Shown here one piece after another: positions 1-8,502 of a DNA stretch of 64,000 bases. This DNA is from Nakamurella aerolata (GTDB taxonomy: Bacteria; Actinomycetota; Actinomycetes; Mycobacteriales; Nakamurellaceae), in contig NZ_JABEND010000009.1 in NCBI RefSeq assembly GCF_013002705.1, positions 62,001-126,000 of the forward strand, read 5' to 3'. Both the position numbers and the translations under genes were made by a program. The stretch's first letter is position 1. Each line of letters opens with the position of its first letter. The notes below the pieces were generated by a model. That model worked only from the letters and a program-made list of their open reading frames with translations, made no database searches and was not told the origin of the DNA.

Positions 1-1077
1 GGCCTGCTCACCAAGGTCGGGGTGTACTCGATCATCCGCACCCAGACCCTGCTGTTCCCGAACAATCCGCTGTCCGCCCTGTTGATGTGGGCCGCGCTGC
101 TCACCATGGTGATCGGCATTCTGGGGGCGGTGGCGCAGTCGGAGATCAAGCGGATGCTCTCGTTCACCCTGGTGAGCCACATCGGCTACATGATCTTTGG
201 GGTGTCGCTGGGCACCCAGGCCGGGCTGGCCGGGGCGATCTTCTACACCGCGCACCACATCACCATCCAGACAACACTTTTCCTCGTGGTCGGGCTGATC
301 GAGCGCCGCGGCGGCACCACTTCGCTGAACCGGCTGGGCGGCTTGGCGGCGGTGTCACCGTTGCTGGGCATCCTGTTCTTCATCCCGGCGATGAACCTGG
401 CCGGCATCCCGCCGTTATCCGGCTTCATCGGCAAGATCGGCCTGTTCGGCGCCGGCGTCCAGGTCGGTACCCCGCTGGCCTGGCTGCTGGTGGCCGGCTC
501 GGTGGTGACCAGCCTGCTCACGCTGTACGCCATGGCCAAGGTATGGAACCGCGCGTTCTGGCGGGACGTGCCGGAACAGTTGTCGGATCAGCCTTCCGGG
601 CTGACGGTGTCCCGCCGGCACGGCGCCAGGCGTGGCACCCAGCCCACCGACGGCCGCGGCGCCGCTCACCCCGAAGTGCCTGCGGCCGCCGAGCCGACAC
701 CGGGCGGCACCGGGGCATCGCCGACCCGGCCGAGTGCGGCCACCGGCACCCGCCCCGACCCTTCCGAGCTCTGGGAGGAAGCCAACGATTCCGCCGACGG
801 CGGCGTGCTGGAACCGTCAAGAGTGCCGCGGCCGATGGCCGCCACCGCCGGGGTGCTGGTGGTGCTTGGCATCGGGCTGACGGTGATTGCCGGTCCGCTG
901 TACGGCTATTGCGAGCGTGCCGCGGCCGAGCTGTCCTCGCCGGGCAACTATGTGGGTGCGGTGCTGGGCGACGGTGCGCTGCTCGACGGGCCCGTCGGCT
1001 GGAACGGCACCCACGGCGATGCCGGTGACGGCGCCGGCGGCGCTGACAGCACCGACAACCAGGGCGGTGCCGGGTGA
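1..1077 (+). CDS. mrpD: Na+/H+ antiporter subunit D (MrpD), 5' end outside window
   Basis: The gene is partial: the frame is open from base 1 and gives 358 residues to the TGA at 1075-1077. MrpD is a membrane-embedded, proton-pumping-like subunit of the multi-subunit Na+(K+)/H+ antiporter, related to complex I antiporter subunits. The visible part has the family motif GLLTKVGVYSIIR at its start and several membrane helices up to about residue 185. About 80 hydrophilic Pro/Ala/Gly-rich residues (roughly 195-275) follow, then one last helix (MAATAGVLVVLGIGL). Family assignment is supported by mrpE, mrpF and mrpG downstream, each joined by a 4-bp stop/start overlap. The hydrophilic insert is unusual for MrpD and its role is unknown. 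Confidence 0.93.
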   Translation, partial: GLLTKVGVYSIIRTQTLLFPNNPLSALLMWAALLTMVIGILGAVAQSEIKRMLSFTLVSHIGYMIFGVSLGTQAGLAGAIFYTAHHITIQTTLFLVVGLIERRGGTTSLNRLGGLAAVSPLLGILFFIPAMNLAGIPPLSGFIGKIGLFGAGVQVGTPLAWLLVAGSVVTSLLTLYAMAKVWNRAFWRDVPEQLSDQPSGLTVSRRHGARRGTQPTDGRGAAHPEVPAAAEPTPGGTGASPTRPSAATGTRPDPSELWEEANDSADGGVLEPSRVPRPMAATAGVLVVLGIGLTVIAGPLYGYCERAAAELSSPGNYVGAVLGDGALLDGPVGWNGTHGDAGDGAGGADSTDNQGGAG

Positions 1078-1712
1078 GCGAGCCGACCAGCGCCCAGCTG
1101 CCCTTCACCGAAGGGCACGACAGCGTGCCGCCGGAGCCGACCCGACGACACCGCTGGCGGCAGGACCGGCGGCCGCCGGTGCTGATGCTGGTGTCGTGTG
1201 CGGTGGTGTGGTGCCTGTTGTGGGGGCAGTTCTCCATCGCCAACGCCGTCGGCGGATTCGTGCTGGGAGTGTTGGTGTGGCTGGTGTTTCCGCTGCCGCG
1301 GCTGGCGCTGCGCGGCCGGATCAGGCCGCTCGGGTTGCTGCAGCTGCTTGGCAAGCTCGCTGTCGAGTTGATGACCTCAAGCGTGCACGTGCTGTACCTG
1401 GTGCTGCGCCCCGGCCCACCGCCGCGCAGCGTGATTCTGGCTGTGCACCTGCGCTCCCGCTCCGACCTGTACCTGACGCTGACCTGCGAGTTGGTGTCGT
1501 TGATTCCCGGCAGTCTGGTGCTGGAGGCGCGCCGCAACACCGGCACCGTCTACATTCACGTGCTCGGCGTCGACAGCCCGAAAGGCATTGCGGCGGCCCG
1601 TCGTTCGGTGCTGGACGCCGAAGAGATGGTGATCCGGGCGTTCGGGCATCGCAACGAGGTGGCCGCGCTGCGCCGCAACCAGCCCGTACCGACCTGGGAG
1701 GAGATCCCGTGA
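1074..1712 (+). CDS. mrpE: Na+/H+ antiporter subunit E (MrpE)
   Basis: 212 residues from GTG at 1074, overlapping the mrpD stop by 4 bp (GTGA), which indicates translational coupling. MrpE is a small membrane subunit of the Mrp antiporter needed for full activity. A hydrophilic N-terminus of about 35 residues precedes membrane segments around residues 37-75 and 85-110. The family-like stretch LTLTCELVSLIPGS lies near residue 140, and a cytoplasmic tail follows. Position between mrpD and mrpF is the standard order. MnhE is the other name for the same family. Confidence 0.93.
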   Translation: MSEPTSAQLPFTEGHDSVPPEPTRRHRWRQDRRPPVLMLVSCAVVWCLLWGQFSIANAVGGFVLGVLVWLVFPLPRLALRGRIRPLGLLQLLGKLAVELMTSSVHVLYLVLRPGPPPRSVILAVHLRSRSDLYLTLTCELVSLIPGSLVLEARRNTGTVYIHVLGVDSPKGIAAARRSVLDAEEMVIRAFGHRNEVAALRRNQPVPTWEEIP

Positions 1713-2074
1713 CCGGGGTGGTGCTCACCGTCGGCGGCATCGCGATGCTCGGCATCGCCGCCGTGCTCAGCGTGATCCGAATCGCCAAGGGGCCAAGCAC
1801 ATTGGACCGAGTGGCCGGCTCGGACGTATTGGTGGCCGTCATGATCACCGGCATGGCCATCGTCGCGGCCGTCACCAGAACCGGCTACGCGCTGCCGGTG
1901 ATCCTGGTGCTGGCGCTGCTCGGCTTCGCCACCTCGCTGGCCACCGCACGGCTGGTCTCCGCGCGCGACCGCGCCGATCCGTGGGCCGACGTGGACTCCT
2001 CCGCCGGGCGAGCGCTCGACGATCCGGGGCCGCCGGGGCATCTCGGCGAGATGAACGCGGGGAGGCCACGATGA
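1709..2074 (+). CDS. mrpF: Na+/H+ antiporter subunit F (MrpF)
   Basis: 121 residues from GTG at 1709, overlapping the mrpE stop by 4 bp. Three hydrophobic helices (about residues 4-22, 35-55 and 62-80) and the conserved stretch RIAKGPSTLDRVAGSD between helices 1 and 2 are typical of MrpF/PhaF. A larger upstream in-frame reading exists but has no family similarity, so the coupled GTG is chosen. About 35 hydrophilic C-terminal residues exceed the usual short MrpF tail. Confidence 0.93.
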   Translation: MTGVVLTVGGIAMLGIAAVLSVIRIAKGPSTLDRVAGSDVLVAVMITGMAIVAAVTRTGYALPVILVLALLGFATSLATARLVSARDRADPWADVDSSAGRALDDPGPPGHLGEMNAGRPR

Positions 2075-2598
2075 CGACCGCATTGGACATCGCCGGCACC
2101 GTGCTGCTGTTGCTCGGCGCTTTCCTGGCACTCGGTGCGGCGATCGGCCTGATCCGGATGCCGGACGTACTCGACCGGATGCACGCCGCGTCCAAGCCGC
2201 AGAGTCTTGGAATCCTTTTGGTACTCCTGGGTTTGGGGCTGTACCTGCGGGAGCCCGCCGCCATCGGGATGCTGGTGCTGATCGCCGTGCTGCAGGTGCT
2301 CACCGCACCGGTGGCCGCGCACATCGTCTCCCGCACCGCGTACCGCACCCGCCAGCAGCGCAGCGATCTGGTGGTGGTCGACGAACTGGCCCGTGATCTG
2401 GCCAAGGCCGGTTACGAACTCTCCGAGCGGGCCGGCCCGGTCCCGCATGCCAGCCCGGACGAGACCGACGTCGGCGACGAGAGCGACGACGACGAGCTGG
2501 CCGACCCGGACCGCGCCGACGGCGACACCGCAGGCATCGGCGATCCCGGCCACGACGACGCCGGTTTCGATCCGCCGGCGACCATCGGCAAGACCTGA
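2071..2598 (+). CDS. mrpG: Na+/H+ antiporter subunit G (MrpG)
   Basis: 175 residues from ATG at 2071, overlapping the mrpF stop (ATGA). A good ribosome site (GGAGG at 2061) lies 5 nt upstream. The core has three helices and the MrpG signature GLIRMPDVLDRMHAASKPQS (about residues 24-43). The core is about 100 residues. An acidic tail of about 75 residues (many Asp and Glu) follows and is long for the family. It is the last gene of the Mrp operon in this window, and the next gene is convergent. Confidence 0.93.
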   Translation: MTTALDIAGTVLLLLGAFLALGAAIGLIRMPDVLDRMHAASKPQSLGILLVLLGLGLYLREPAAIGMLVLIAVLQVLTAPVAAHIVSRTAYRTRQQRSDLVVVDELARDLAKAGYELSERAGPVPHASPDETDVGDESDDDELADPDRADGDTAGIGDPGHDDAGFDPPATIGKT

Positions 2599-2652
2599 GC
2601 CGGGAATCGGGCCGCTCGCTCCTGCATGGTGTACTGCCGCACGCGGCTGCGG

Positions 2653-4134
2653 TCAGGACGGTTGGTCGTGACCGCGGGCAGCGGTGCGGTCGTGCTCACC
2701 GCCGCCGCGCCGGTCCCGCGGCATCAGCAACACCGCGGCAACGGCGAGCACCGCGGCCACCGTTGCGCCCAGAAACACCGTCCTGGCAGCGGTGCTGATC
2801 TGCTCGGCACTGAACATGCCGGGTTGAATGCCGGAGGCGCCCACCGGCACCGACAGCGCGGCGTTGGCCAGCGCACCGGACATGGCGGCGCCGAGTGCAC
2901 TGCCGATCGACCGGGCGAACATGTTGGCGCCGGTCGCGACGCCGCGGCGCTCCCACGGCACCGCGGATTGCAGCGCCACCATGGTCGGCGGCACCAGCAG
3001 GCCCATGCCGACGCCGGTGACGAAGCACGACACCGCCACCTGCCAGATGGAGCTGCCGGCGCCGAGCAGCAGCAATGACGCGGCGCCGGCGGCGGCGATG
3101 CCGGCACCGATCAGTGCGGTGGAGCGGAAGCCGATCTTCAGGTACAGCCGGCCGGCGTTGGTGGCGGCCAGCGGCCAGCCCATGGTCAGTGCCGCCAGCG
3201 CCAGCCCGGCCACCAGTGCCGAGGTGTGCAGCGCCGACTGGCCGTACAGCGGGATGTAGGTGGTGAGCGAGATCAGCACGATGCCGACCAGCAGGCCGAC
3301 AAGGTTGGCACTGCGCTGAGTCCGGTCGCTGAGCACCCAGCCGGGCAACATCGGTTCTGCCGCATGCCTTTCCACCCAGATGGCGGCCAGCAACGCCACC
3401 AGCGCGCCGCCGAGGACGACACCGCTCTGCCATGACGTCCAGCTCCACCTGGTGCCGCCCTCCAACAGGCCGAGCACCAGCAGCGCACTGCCGATGGCCA
3501 ACAGGGCGGCGCCCGCATAGTCGATGCGGTGCGGCTTGCGGGTCACCTTCTCGGTGAACCGGCGGATCAGCACAACAGCGGCGGCGGCACCGAGCGGGAC
3601 GTTGATCCAGAAGATCCACCGCCAGCCGAGATGATCGGCGAACACCCCGCCGAGCGTCGGTCCGACCACCGACGCCGCCGCCCACACCCCGGCCAGGTAG
3701 CCCTGCACCTTGGCGCGTTCGGCCACCGTGTAGATGTCACCGATGATCGTCATCCCGATCGGCTGCACCGCGCCGGCGCCAAGGCCCTGAATAGCTCGGA
3801 AAACAATGAGAACGGTCATGTTCCAGGCCGAACCGCACAGGATCGAGCCGAGCACGAACATGGCGACGCCGAACAGCATCACCTTCTTGCGGCCGACCAG
3901 GTCGGCGATCTTGCCGTAGATCGGTACCGCAACCGCCTGGCTGAGCAGGTACACCGAGAACAACCACGGGAACTGGGTGAATCCACCGAGATCTCCGACG
4001 ATGGCGTTGACGGCGGTGGCCAGGATGGTGGCGTCGATGGCGACCAGCGCGGTGCTGAGCATCACCGACAGCAGGATCGGCCCGCGTTCGGAGCGCAGGC
4101 CGATGGCGGCGCGCGAGATCGGCTGGTCGCTCAC
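2653..4134 (-). CDS. DHA2-type MFS drug efflux transporter
   Basis: 493 residues from GTG at 4134, in the EmrB/QacA (14-helix) size range. MFS motif A, GKIADLVGRKKV, is at about residues 74-85. Motif C, around GPTLGGVFADHLGWRW, is at about 158-173 and is typical of drug/H+ antiporters. The first helix carries an acidic residue (AIDATI), as in DHA2 proteins. These proteins export hydrophobic cations, antibiotics or metabolites at the cytoplasmic membrane using the proton gradient. The gene is convergent with the mrp operon and has no regulator beside it. The substrate cannot be predicted from sequence. Confidence 0.9.
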   Translation of the reverse strand: MSDQPISRAAIGLRSERGPILLSVMLSTALVAIDATILATAVNAIVGDLGGFTQFPWLFSVYLLSQAVAVPIYGKIADLVGRKKVMLFGVAMFVLGSILCGSAWNMTVLIVFRAIQGLGAGAVQPIGMTIIGDIYTVAERAKVQGYLAGVWAAASVVGPTLGGVFADHLGWRWIFWINVPLGAAAAVVLIRRFTEKVTRKPHRIDYAGAALLAIGSALLVLGLLEGGTRWSWTSWQSGVVLGGALVALLAAIWVERHAAEPMLPGWVLSDRTQRSANLVGLLVGIVLISLTTYIPLYGQSALHTSALVAGLALAALTMGWPLAATNAGRLYLKIGFRSTALIGAGIAAAGAASLLLLGAGSSIWQVAVSCFVTGVGMGLLVPPTMVALQSAVPWERRGVATGANMFARSIGSALGAAMSGALANAALSVPVGASGIQPGMFSAEQISTAARTVFLGATVAAVLAVAAVLLMPRDRRGGGEHDRTAARGHDQPS

Positions 4135-4205
4135 CGCCGGTCCCGCTTCACCCTGCCATCCTGGCAGAGCCGTTCGCCGCCGCTGCCGCCGCGGTGCCCG
4201 CGGAA

Positions 4206-7200
4206 CTACCGCACCGTCAGCGCACCGACTGCGGTGGTGGCGCTGAGCTGCCCGAACGCGGTGCTGGTCAGGTAGCCGTTGGCACCGGCCGGCACCGGCA
4301 CGGAAGCGGAGATCGTCCCGGTGGACGATGCGGTCGCCGTCACCGTCCTGGCTCCGGCAATGTCGATCTTCACCAGCACCGTCTCACCGGGGACAAAGCC
4401 GGACCCGGTCACCGTGACGGCGCTTCCTGCGCTGGCGGCACCGGCTCGTGCCCCGAGATCCTCGGCGGCAGAAGCGTTGCCGCGCAGCGCAATGCGCGGC
4501 AACGCCCGGGCGGAGGCATCGGTAACGGTGACGGGCACCGTGACGCTGCGGCGCACCCCGTCGGCATCGAGCACGGTGACGGTTGCGGTGTAGGCACCGG
4601 CTGCGGCGTAGGTGTGCGTGCCCACCACCCGGTAGTTGCCGTCGGCGGCGGATTGCACCTCGGCGGCGGTGGCAGCGGTGTCGTCACCCCAGTCGACGGT
4701 TGCCGAGTAGCCGGCGCCGTCAGCACCGGAGTTACCACCGGTGATACTCGCGACGTCGGCGGTCAGCTCGCTGCCGGCGACCCCGGCGAGCTGCTGCGCC
4801 CCGGTGACGGTGAGCGGCGGTAGCGGTCGGCTGAGGGTGACGTCGTCGATCCAGCCGCGCAGGTAGCCGTCCTGCTTGCCGGCGGTGGCGGTCTTGTCGC
4901 CGGTGCCGAAGCGCAGCGTGACGGCGGAGATCGTCTTGCCGGCCGCCGCTTGGGGAATGCTCGCCTGCACCACCGTCCATTCGTCGGTGGGCAGCACCGC
5001 GCCCTGCGCCTGCGGTGTCAGCGCCGCGCCGTTGGACGCCTCGACGCCGGTGTCGGACAGCCTGGTGCCGTCGGTGAACAGCAGGTCGACGCTGACGTAC
5101 TGGCTGAGGTTCTGCAGGTAGTCGCCGAACGGGCCGCCCTGTTGCTGTGGCTGCACCGCGTAGCTGAAGGTGTCGCCGGCCTGCACCACCTGACCGGTCT
5201 GAGTGCCGGACAGCAGCACGTTCTCGGCGTGGTTACCCGGCTGCACGGCCCGCGCCGAATAGATGGTCGCCCAGCCGCCGGTGTGCCCGAAGCCGCCCTG
5301 GGCCTTGGACTCGGTGCCGCCGATGCCGCAGCAGTACTCGGCGAACCCGACCGAGTCGCGGCGTTGGTTCGGCGTCGGCTGCGGTTGCTCCGGTTCAAAG
5401 CTGGTCTGCAGCAGGGTCTTTGCGGCCTTGGCCACCACGACGGTGAGGGTGGCGCTGCCCAGTTTCTCGGTGCCGGCCGACCAGCTGACGGTGACCGGGT
5501 AGCTGCCGGGCGCGACATCGTCGTCCACCCTGACCTGGATCGGCACCTCGGCGCTGCCGGTGGCGCCGACCACGACCGACCCGCCGGCCCGCTCCGGGAC
5601 CAGGCCATCCGGCGCCTCGACGGTGAAGCTCAGCGAGCGCGGCGCGCTGCGGCTGGTGTTCAACCGGTAGACCTGCAGGGTGACCGGCCGGGACAGCCCG
5701 CCCGGGACAGCCGTGGTGGTGGGGCTGGAAAGGCTTGCGGTGAAAGGCGTTTCCCCGAACCGCTGTGAGGGCGGGGCATCGGTGGTTGCGGTGCCGCGCT
5801 TGGTGTTGGCAGTGCCGGAGACCTGCACGTCGAGCGCGACGTTGCCCTTCAGCGCCGCGGCCGGCAGGAAGTTCTTGCTGCTCGCCGCACCGTTGACGCT
5901 CAGCGCTGAGATGTACTGCCGGTCCATCGCGGCATCCGGCGCGGTGATGCTGAGCGTCTTACCGTTGGCCCGCTGCACGGTGATGGACGGGAACAGCGGG
6001 GCGGCGAAGGTCAGGTCGGCACGCGACGGGTTCTGCGGGTACAGCCCCATCGCGGCGAACACCAACCAGGAGCTCATCTGGCCGAGGTCATCGTTGCCGG
6101 GAATGCCGTCGGGGCCGCCAGGCACTCCGTCCTTGGTGTCGATCCATAGCTGTTTGATGGTCTGCCGGATGGTCTCCTGGGTCTTCCACGGCGCGCCGGT
6201 GTAGTTGTACAGCCAGGCCGCGCCGATGGACGGCTCGTTGTCCATGTTGGCGTGGGTGGTGCCGTCCCACGGTCCGATCAGCACCCAGTTGCCGTCGGCG
6301 TCCTTGAAGAAGCCGTCCAACCGCTGATTGGCCCGCTTCGGGCCGCCGAGCGCGTCGATCAGCCCGGCCGGGTTGTGCTGCACCATCCACAGGTATTGCG
6401 CGCCGGTGCCTTCCACGAACCCGGACGAGGATCCTGGGTCGAATCCCGACACCCAGGCACCGTTGGCGAGCCGGCTCTGCACGTAGCCGGCGCGATTGCC
6501 GTCGGCGTCGGTCACCGCGGCCGGGTTGAACTGCTGCTGCCAGGCCTGCGATCTGGTGGAGAACTCCCGGTAGGCGCTGCCGTCGCCGAGGTACTGGGCC
6601 AGGCCGGCGAGTCCGGCGTCGGCGGCGGCCATCTCAAGGGTTTCGTTCGGGCAGCCCCAGGCGTTGCAGCCCTCAGGGTAGAACCCGTACTTCAAGAACT
6701 GATCGAGGGACGGCCGCTGGCCGATCACCGCGACGTTCCAACCGGCTCGGGAAAGATCCTGCGCCGTCGGCACTCTCGCGGCCTTGGCAAGTGAGTCGAA
6801 GGCCCGCTGCACCGGGTAGGTGGTTCCGCCGAAGGCGGTGATGCCGGCCAGCGCAACCGCCGACGGATCACCCACCATCACATGGGTGCCGCCGGTGTTG
6901 TGGGTCCAGCGATCCCACACGCCGCCGTTCTGCTCGGCCTGATTCAGCAGGGACGCGGCGATGTCGCTGCCGCGCTGCGGGTCGAGCAGGGTCAGCAGCT
7001 GCACCTGGCTGCGGTAGACGTCCCAACCGGAAAACGTTGCGTACTGCGCATTCTGCGACTTGGGCAACTGATGCGGCTTGCCGTCGAAGCCCGGGTACTG
7101 CCGGTTCACGTCGCTGATCAGGTTCGGGTGCAGCAGCGCGTGATACAGCGCGGTATAGAAGGCGGTCAGTTCGTCGTCGGTACCACCGCCGATCGCGATA

Positions 7201-8387
7201 CGGCCGAGCTCGGCGTTCCAGTCGGCGCGGGTCTCAGCGGCAACGGTGTCGACGCTGCCCGCCGGGTTCTCCGCGGCCAGATTCGCGCCGGCGTTCGCCG
7301 CCGACACATAGCTGATGCCGACGCGCGCGTTCACCGTCGCCCCTGGGGCGAACATCACGTAGCCGCCGGATCCCTTGCCGGCCGGGGCATATCCGTCGGC
7401 GGCCGACCCGTCGGGGTTGAGCCCGCCGATGTAGCCGGTGCCGCCGCTCGCGCTTGTCGACCCCGAGCTGACGGCGGCGTCCTTCCAGGTGCCGACCGTG
7501 CTGAAGGCCTGGTCGAACGCGATGGTGAAGTACAGCGTGTAGTAGCTGCGCTGCAGAATCTTGTCGCCGGTGTACGGGCCGCAGAAGTTGCCGCTGGTCA
7601 CCGAGCCGCTGACGGTTCTGGCCGCAGGGTCGATGGTGACGGTGGCCGCGCTGGATCCGCTGAGCGAATCGGAGCTGCGGATCAGCAGACCGGCCTTGCC
7701 GCCGTCCGGGAACGCGAAACGGGCGCTGCCGGTGCGGGCGGTGGCGGCCAGCTGGGCGTCGACACCGGAGTCCAGCTTGACCCGATAGCTGCCGGGCGTT
7801 GCGGTCTCGTTGGCGTGGCTAAAGGTGCTTTGGTAGCGCGGGGTTCCGGTGGTGCCGGTGTCCGCGGCGTTGGGCGATGCTGTCACATCGGTGGTGATCG
7901 GCATGATCGGGATGTCGGCCGATGCACCGTTGCAGCCCGCGCCGGAGATGTGGGTCAGGCTGAACCCGTTGATGGTGTTGGTGTTGTACTGATAGCCACT
8001 GGGTGACGCCGGCCGTAGCGTGCCGCGGCCGGCGTTGGCTCCGGAAGTTGGTCCGTAATAACGGGTTTGCGTCGGCGAGAAGCTGAACATGCCGAACGGC
8101 GCAACGGCGCCGGGAAAGGTGTTGCCGGCGTTGGCGGTGCCGACCAGCGGGTCGACGTACTGCGCCGGATCGGTGACGGCGGTGGCGCTGCGGGCGGGCT
8201 GTACACCCGCCGACACCGCACCTGACGACACCGCATCTGACAACACCGCACCGGCCGTCAGCGCTGCACCGGCCGTCGGCGCTGCACCGGCCGTCGGCAC
8301 GAACGCCACCGCCAGCGCGGCACCGACGCCCACGGCGAGGCTGCGACGGATAGCTCTGGCATGGACCGGACGGGGAGCAAGACGCAT
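4206..8387 (-). CDS. Secreted GH92 alpha-mannosidase, multidomain
   Basis: 1393 residues. A signal peptide (about 1-36; Arg-rich start, then AVGVGAALAVAFV) shows export. GH92 enzymes remove alpha-linked mannose (often alpha-1,2) from N-glycans or mannans using Ca2+. The N-terminal domain begins at YVDPLVGTANAGNTFPGA (about residues 77-94) and contains FSLTHISGAGC (about 140). The catalytic region has DNEPSIGAAW (about 716) and PGNDDLGQMSSW (about 765). After about 850 follow a NEW3-like beta domain, a jelly-roll domain with paired Cys, a PKD-like domain with the DWGDD motif and a final Ig-like domain, probably for glycan binding. Residues 33-66 are a low-complexity linker encoded by short DNA repeats. 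It lies downstream of the GH29 fucosidase on the same strand. Confidence 0.92.
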   Translation of the reverse strand: MRLAPRPVHARAIRRSLAVGVGAALAVAFVPTAGAAPTAGAALTAGAVLSDAVSSGAVSAGVQPARSATAVTDPAQYVDPLVGTANAGNTFPGAVAPFGMFSFSPTQTRYYGPTSGANAGRGTLRPASPSGYQYNTNTINGFSLTHISGAGCNGASADIPIMPITTDVTASPNAADTGTTGTPRYQSTFSHANETATPGSYRVKLDSGVDAQLAATARTGSARFAFPDGGKAGLLIRSSDSLSGSSAATVTIDPAARTVSGSVTSGNFCGPYTGDKILQRSYYTLYFTIAFDQAFSTVGTWKDAAVSSGSTSASGGTGYIGGLNPDGSAADGYAPAGKGSGGYVMFAPGATVNARVGISYVSAANAGANLAAENPAGSVDTVAAETRADWNAELGRIAIGGGTDDELTAFYTALYHALLHPNLISDVNRQYPGFDGKPHQLPKSQNAQYATFSGWDVYRSQVQLLTLLDPQRGSDIAASLLNQAEQNGGVWDRWTHNTGGTHVMVGDPSAVALAGITAFGGTTYPVQRAFDSLAKAARVPTAQDLSRAGWNVAVIGQRPSLDQFLKYGFYPEGCNAWGCPNETLEMAAADAGLAGLAQYLGDGSAYREFSTRSQAWQQQFNPAAVTDADGNRAGYVQSRLANGAWVSGFDPGSSSGFVEGTGAQYLWMVQHNPAGLIDALGGPKRANQRLDGFFKDADGNWVLIGPWDGTTHANMDNEPSIGAAWLYNYTGAPWKTQETIRQTIKQLWIDTKDGVPGGPDGIPGNDDLGQMSSWLVFAAMGLYPQNPSRADLTFAAPLFPSITVQRANGKTLSITAPDAAMDRQYISALSVNGAASSKNFLPAAALKGNVALDVQVSGTANTKRGTATTDAPPSQRFGETPFTASLSSPTTTAVPGGLSRPVTLQVYRLNTSRSAPRSLSFTVEAPDGLVPERAGGSVVVGATGSAEVPIQVRVDDDVAPGSYPVTVSWSAGTEKLGSATLTVVVAKAAKTLLQTSFEPEQPQPTPNQRRDSVGFAEYCCGIGGTESKAQGGFGHTGGWATIYSARAVQPGNHAENVLLSGTQTGQVVQAGDTFSYAVQPQQQGGPFGDYLQNLSQYVSVDLLFTDGTRLSDTGVEASNGAALTPQAQGAVLPTDEWTVVQASIPQAAAGKTISAVTLRFGTGDKTATAGKQDGYLRGWIDDVTLSRPLPPLTVTGAQQLAGVAGSELTADVASITGGNSGADGAGYSATVDWGDDTAATAAEVQSAADGNYRVVGTHTYAAAGAYTATVTVLDADGVRRSVTVPVTVTDASARALPRIALRGNASAAEDLGARAGAASAGSAVTVTGSGFVPGETVLVKIDIAGARTVTATASSTGTISASVPVPAGANGYLTSTAFGQLSATTAVGALTVR
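8211..8299. repeat. Short tandem repeats in the GH92 N-terminal linker
   Basis: Three 15-nt units of the type CGACACCGCACCTGA (8211-8255) are followed by two 18-nt units of the type CGTCGGCGCTGCACCGGC (8256-8291) and a partial third. They are in frame and encode the Ala/Thr/Ser/Gly-rich linker after the signal peptide. The copies differ at a few bases. Length variation here would only change linker length. Confidence 0.8.
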
Positions 8388-8449
8388 GGGTGGCCTCCGG
8401 GCGCGTCGGCGGTCGCCGCGGCGATGCGGCGAATCAGCGAATGCCTGAG

Positions 8450-8478
8450 AGTGAACACCCTGCCGATCTGGCTGTCAA
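8450..8478 (-). promoter_or_regulatory. Candidate promoter of the GH92 gene
   Basis: Read on the minus strand: TTGACA (8478-8473), a 17-nt spacer, then TTCACT (8455-8450). The hexamer and spacing fit a main-sigma-factor promoter. The predicted start of transcription is about 8443, leaving a leader of about 55 nt before the ATG at 8387. The -35 box lies inside the palindrome annotated at 8472-8487. Confidence 0.55.
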
Positions 8479-8487
8479 CGTTGTCAG
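8472..8487. promoter_or_regulatory. LacI-family-like operator palindrome
   Basis: CTGTCAACGTTGTCAG is a near-perfect palindrome. The central CAACGTTG is exact, and only one base pair (the fourth from each end) breaks symmetry. Many LacI-family sugar repressors bind TGnnAACGTTnnCA-type sites with a central CG. It overlaps the predicted -35 box of the GH92 promoter, which would suit repression. No LacI-type gene is in the window, so the regulator must be elsewhere if this is a real operator. Confidence 0.5.
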
Positions 8488-8502
8488 CAGACCGGCTCGT
8501 GC

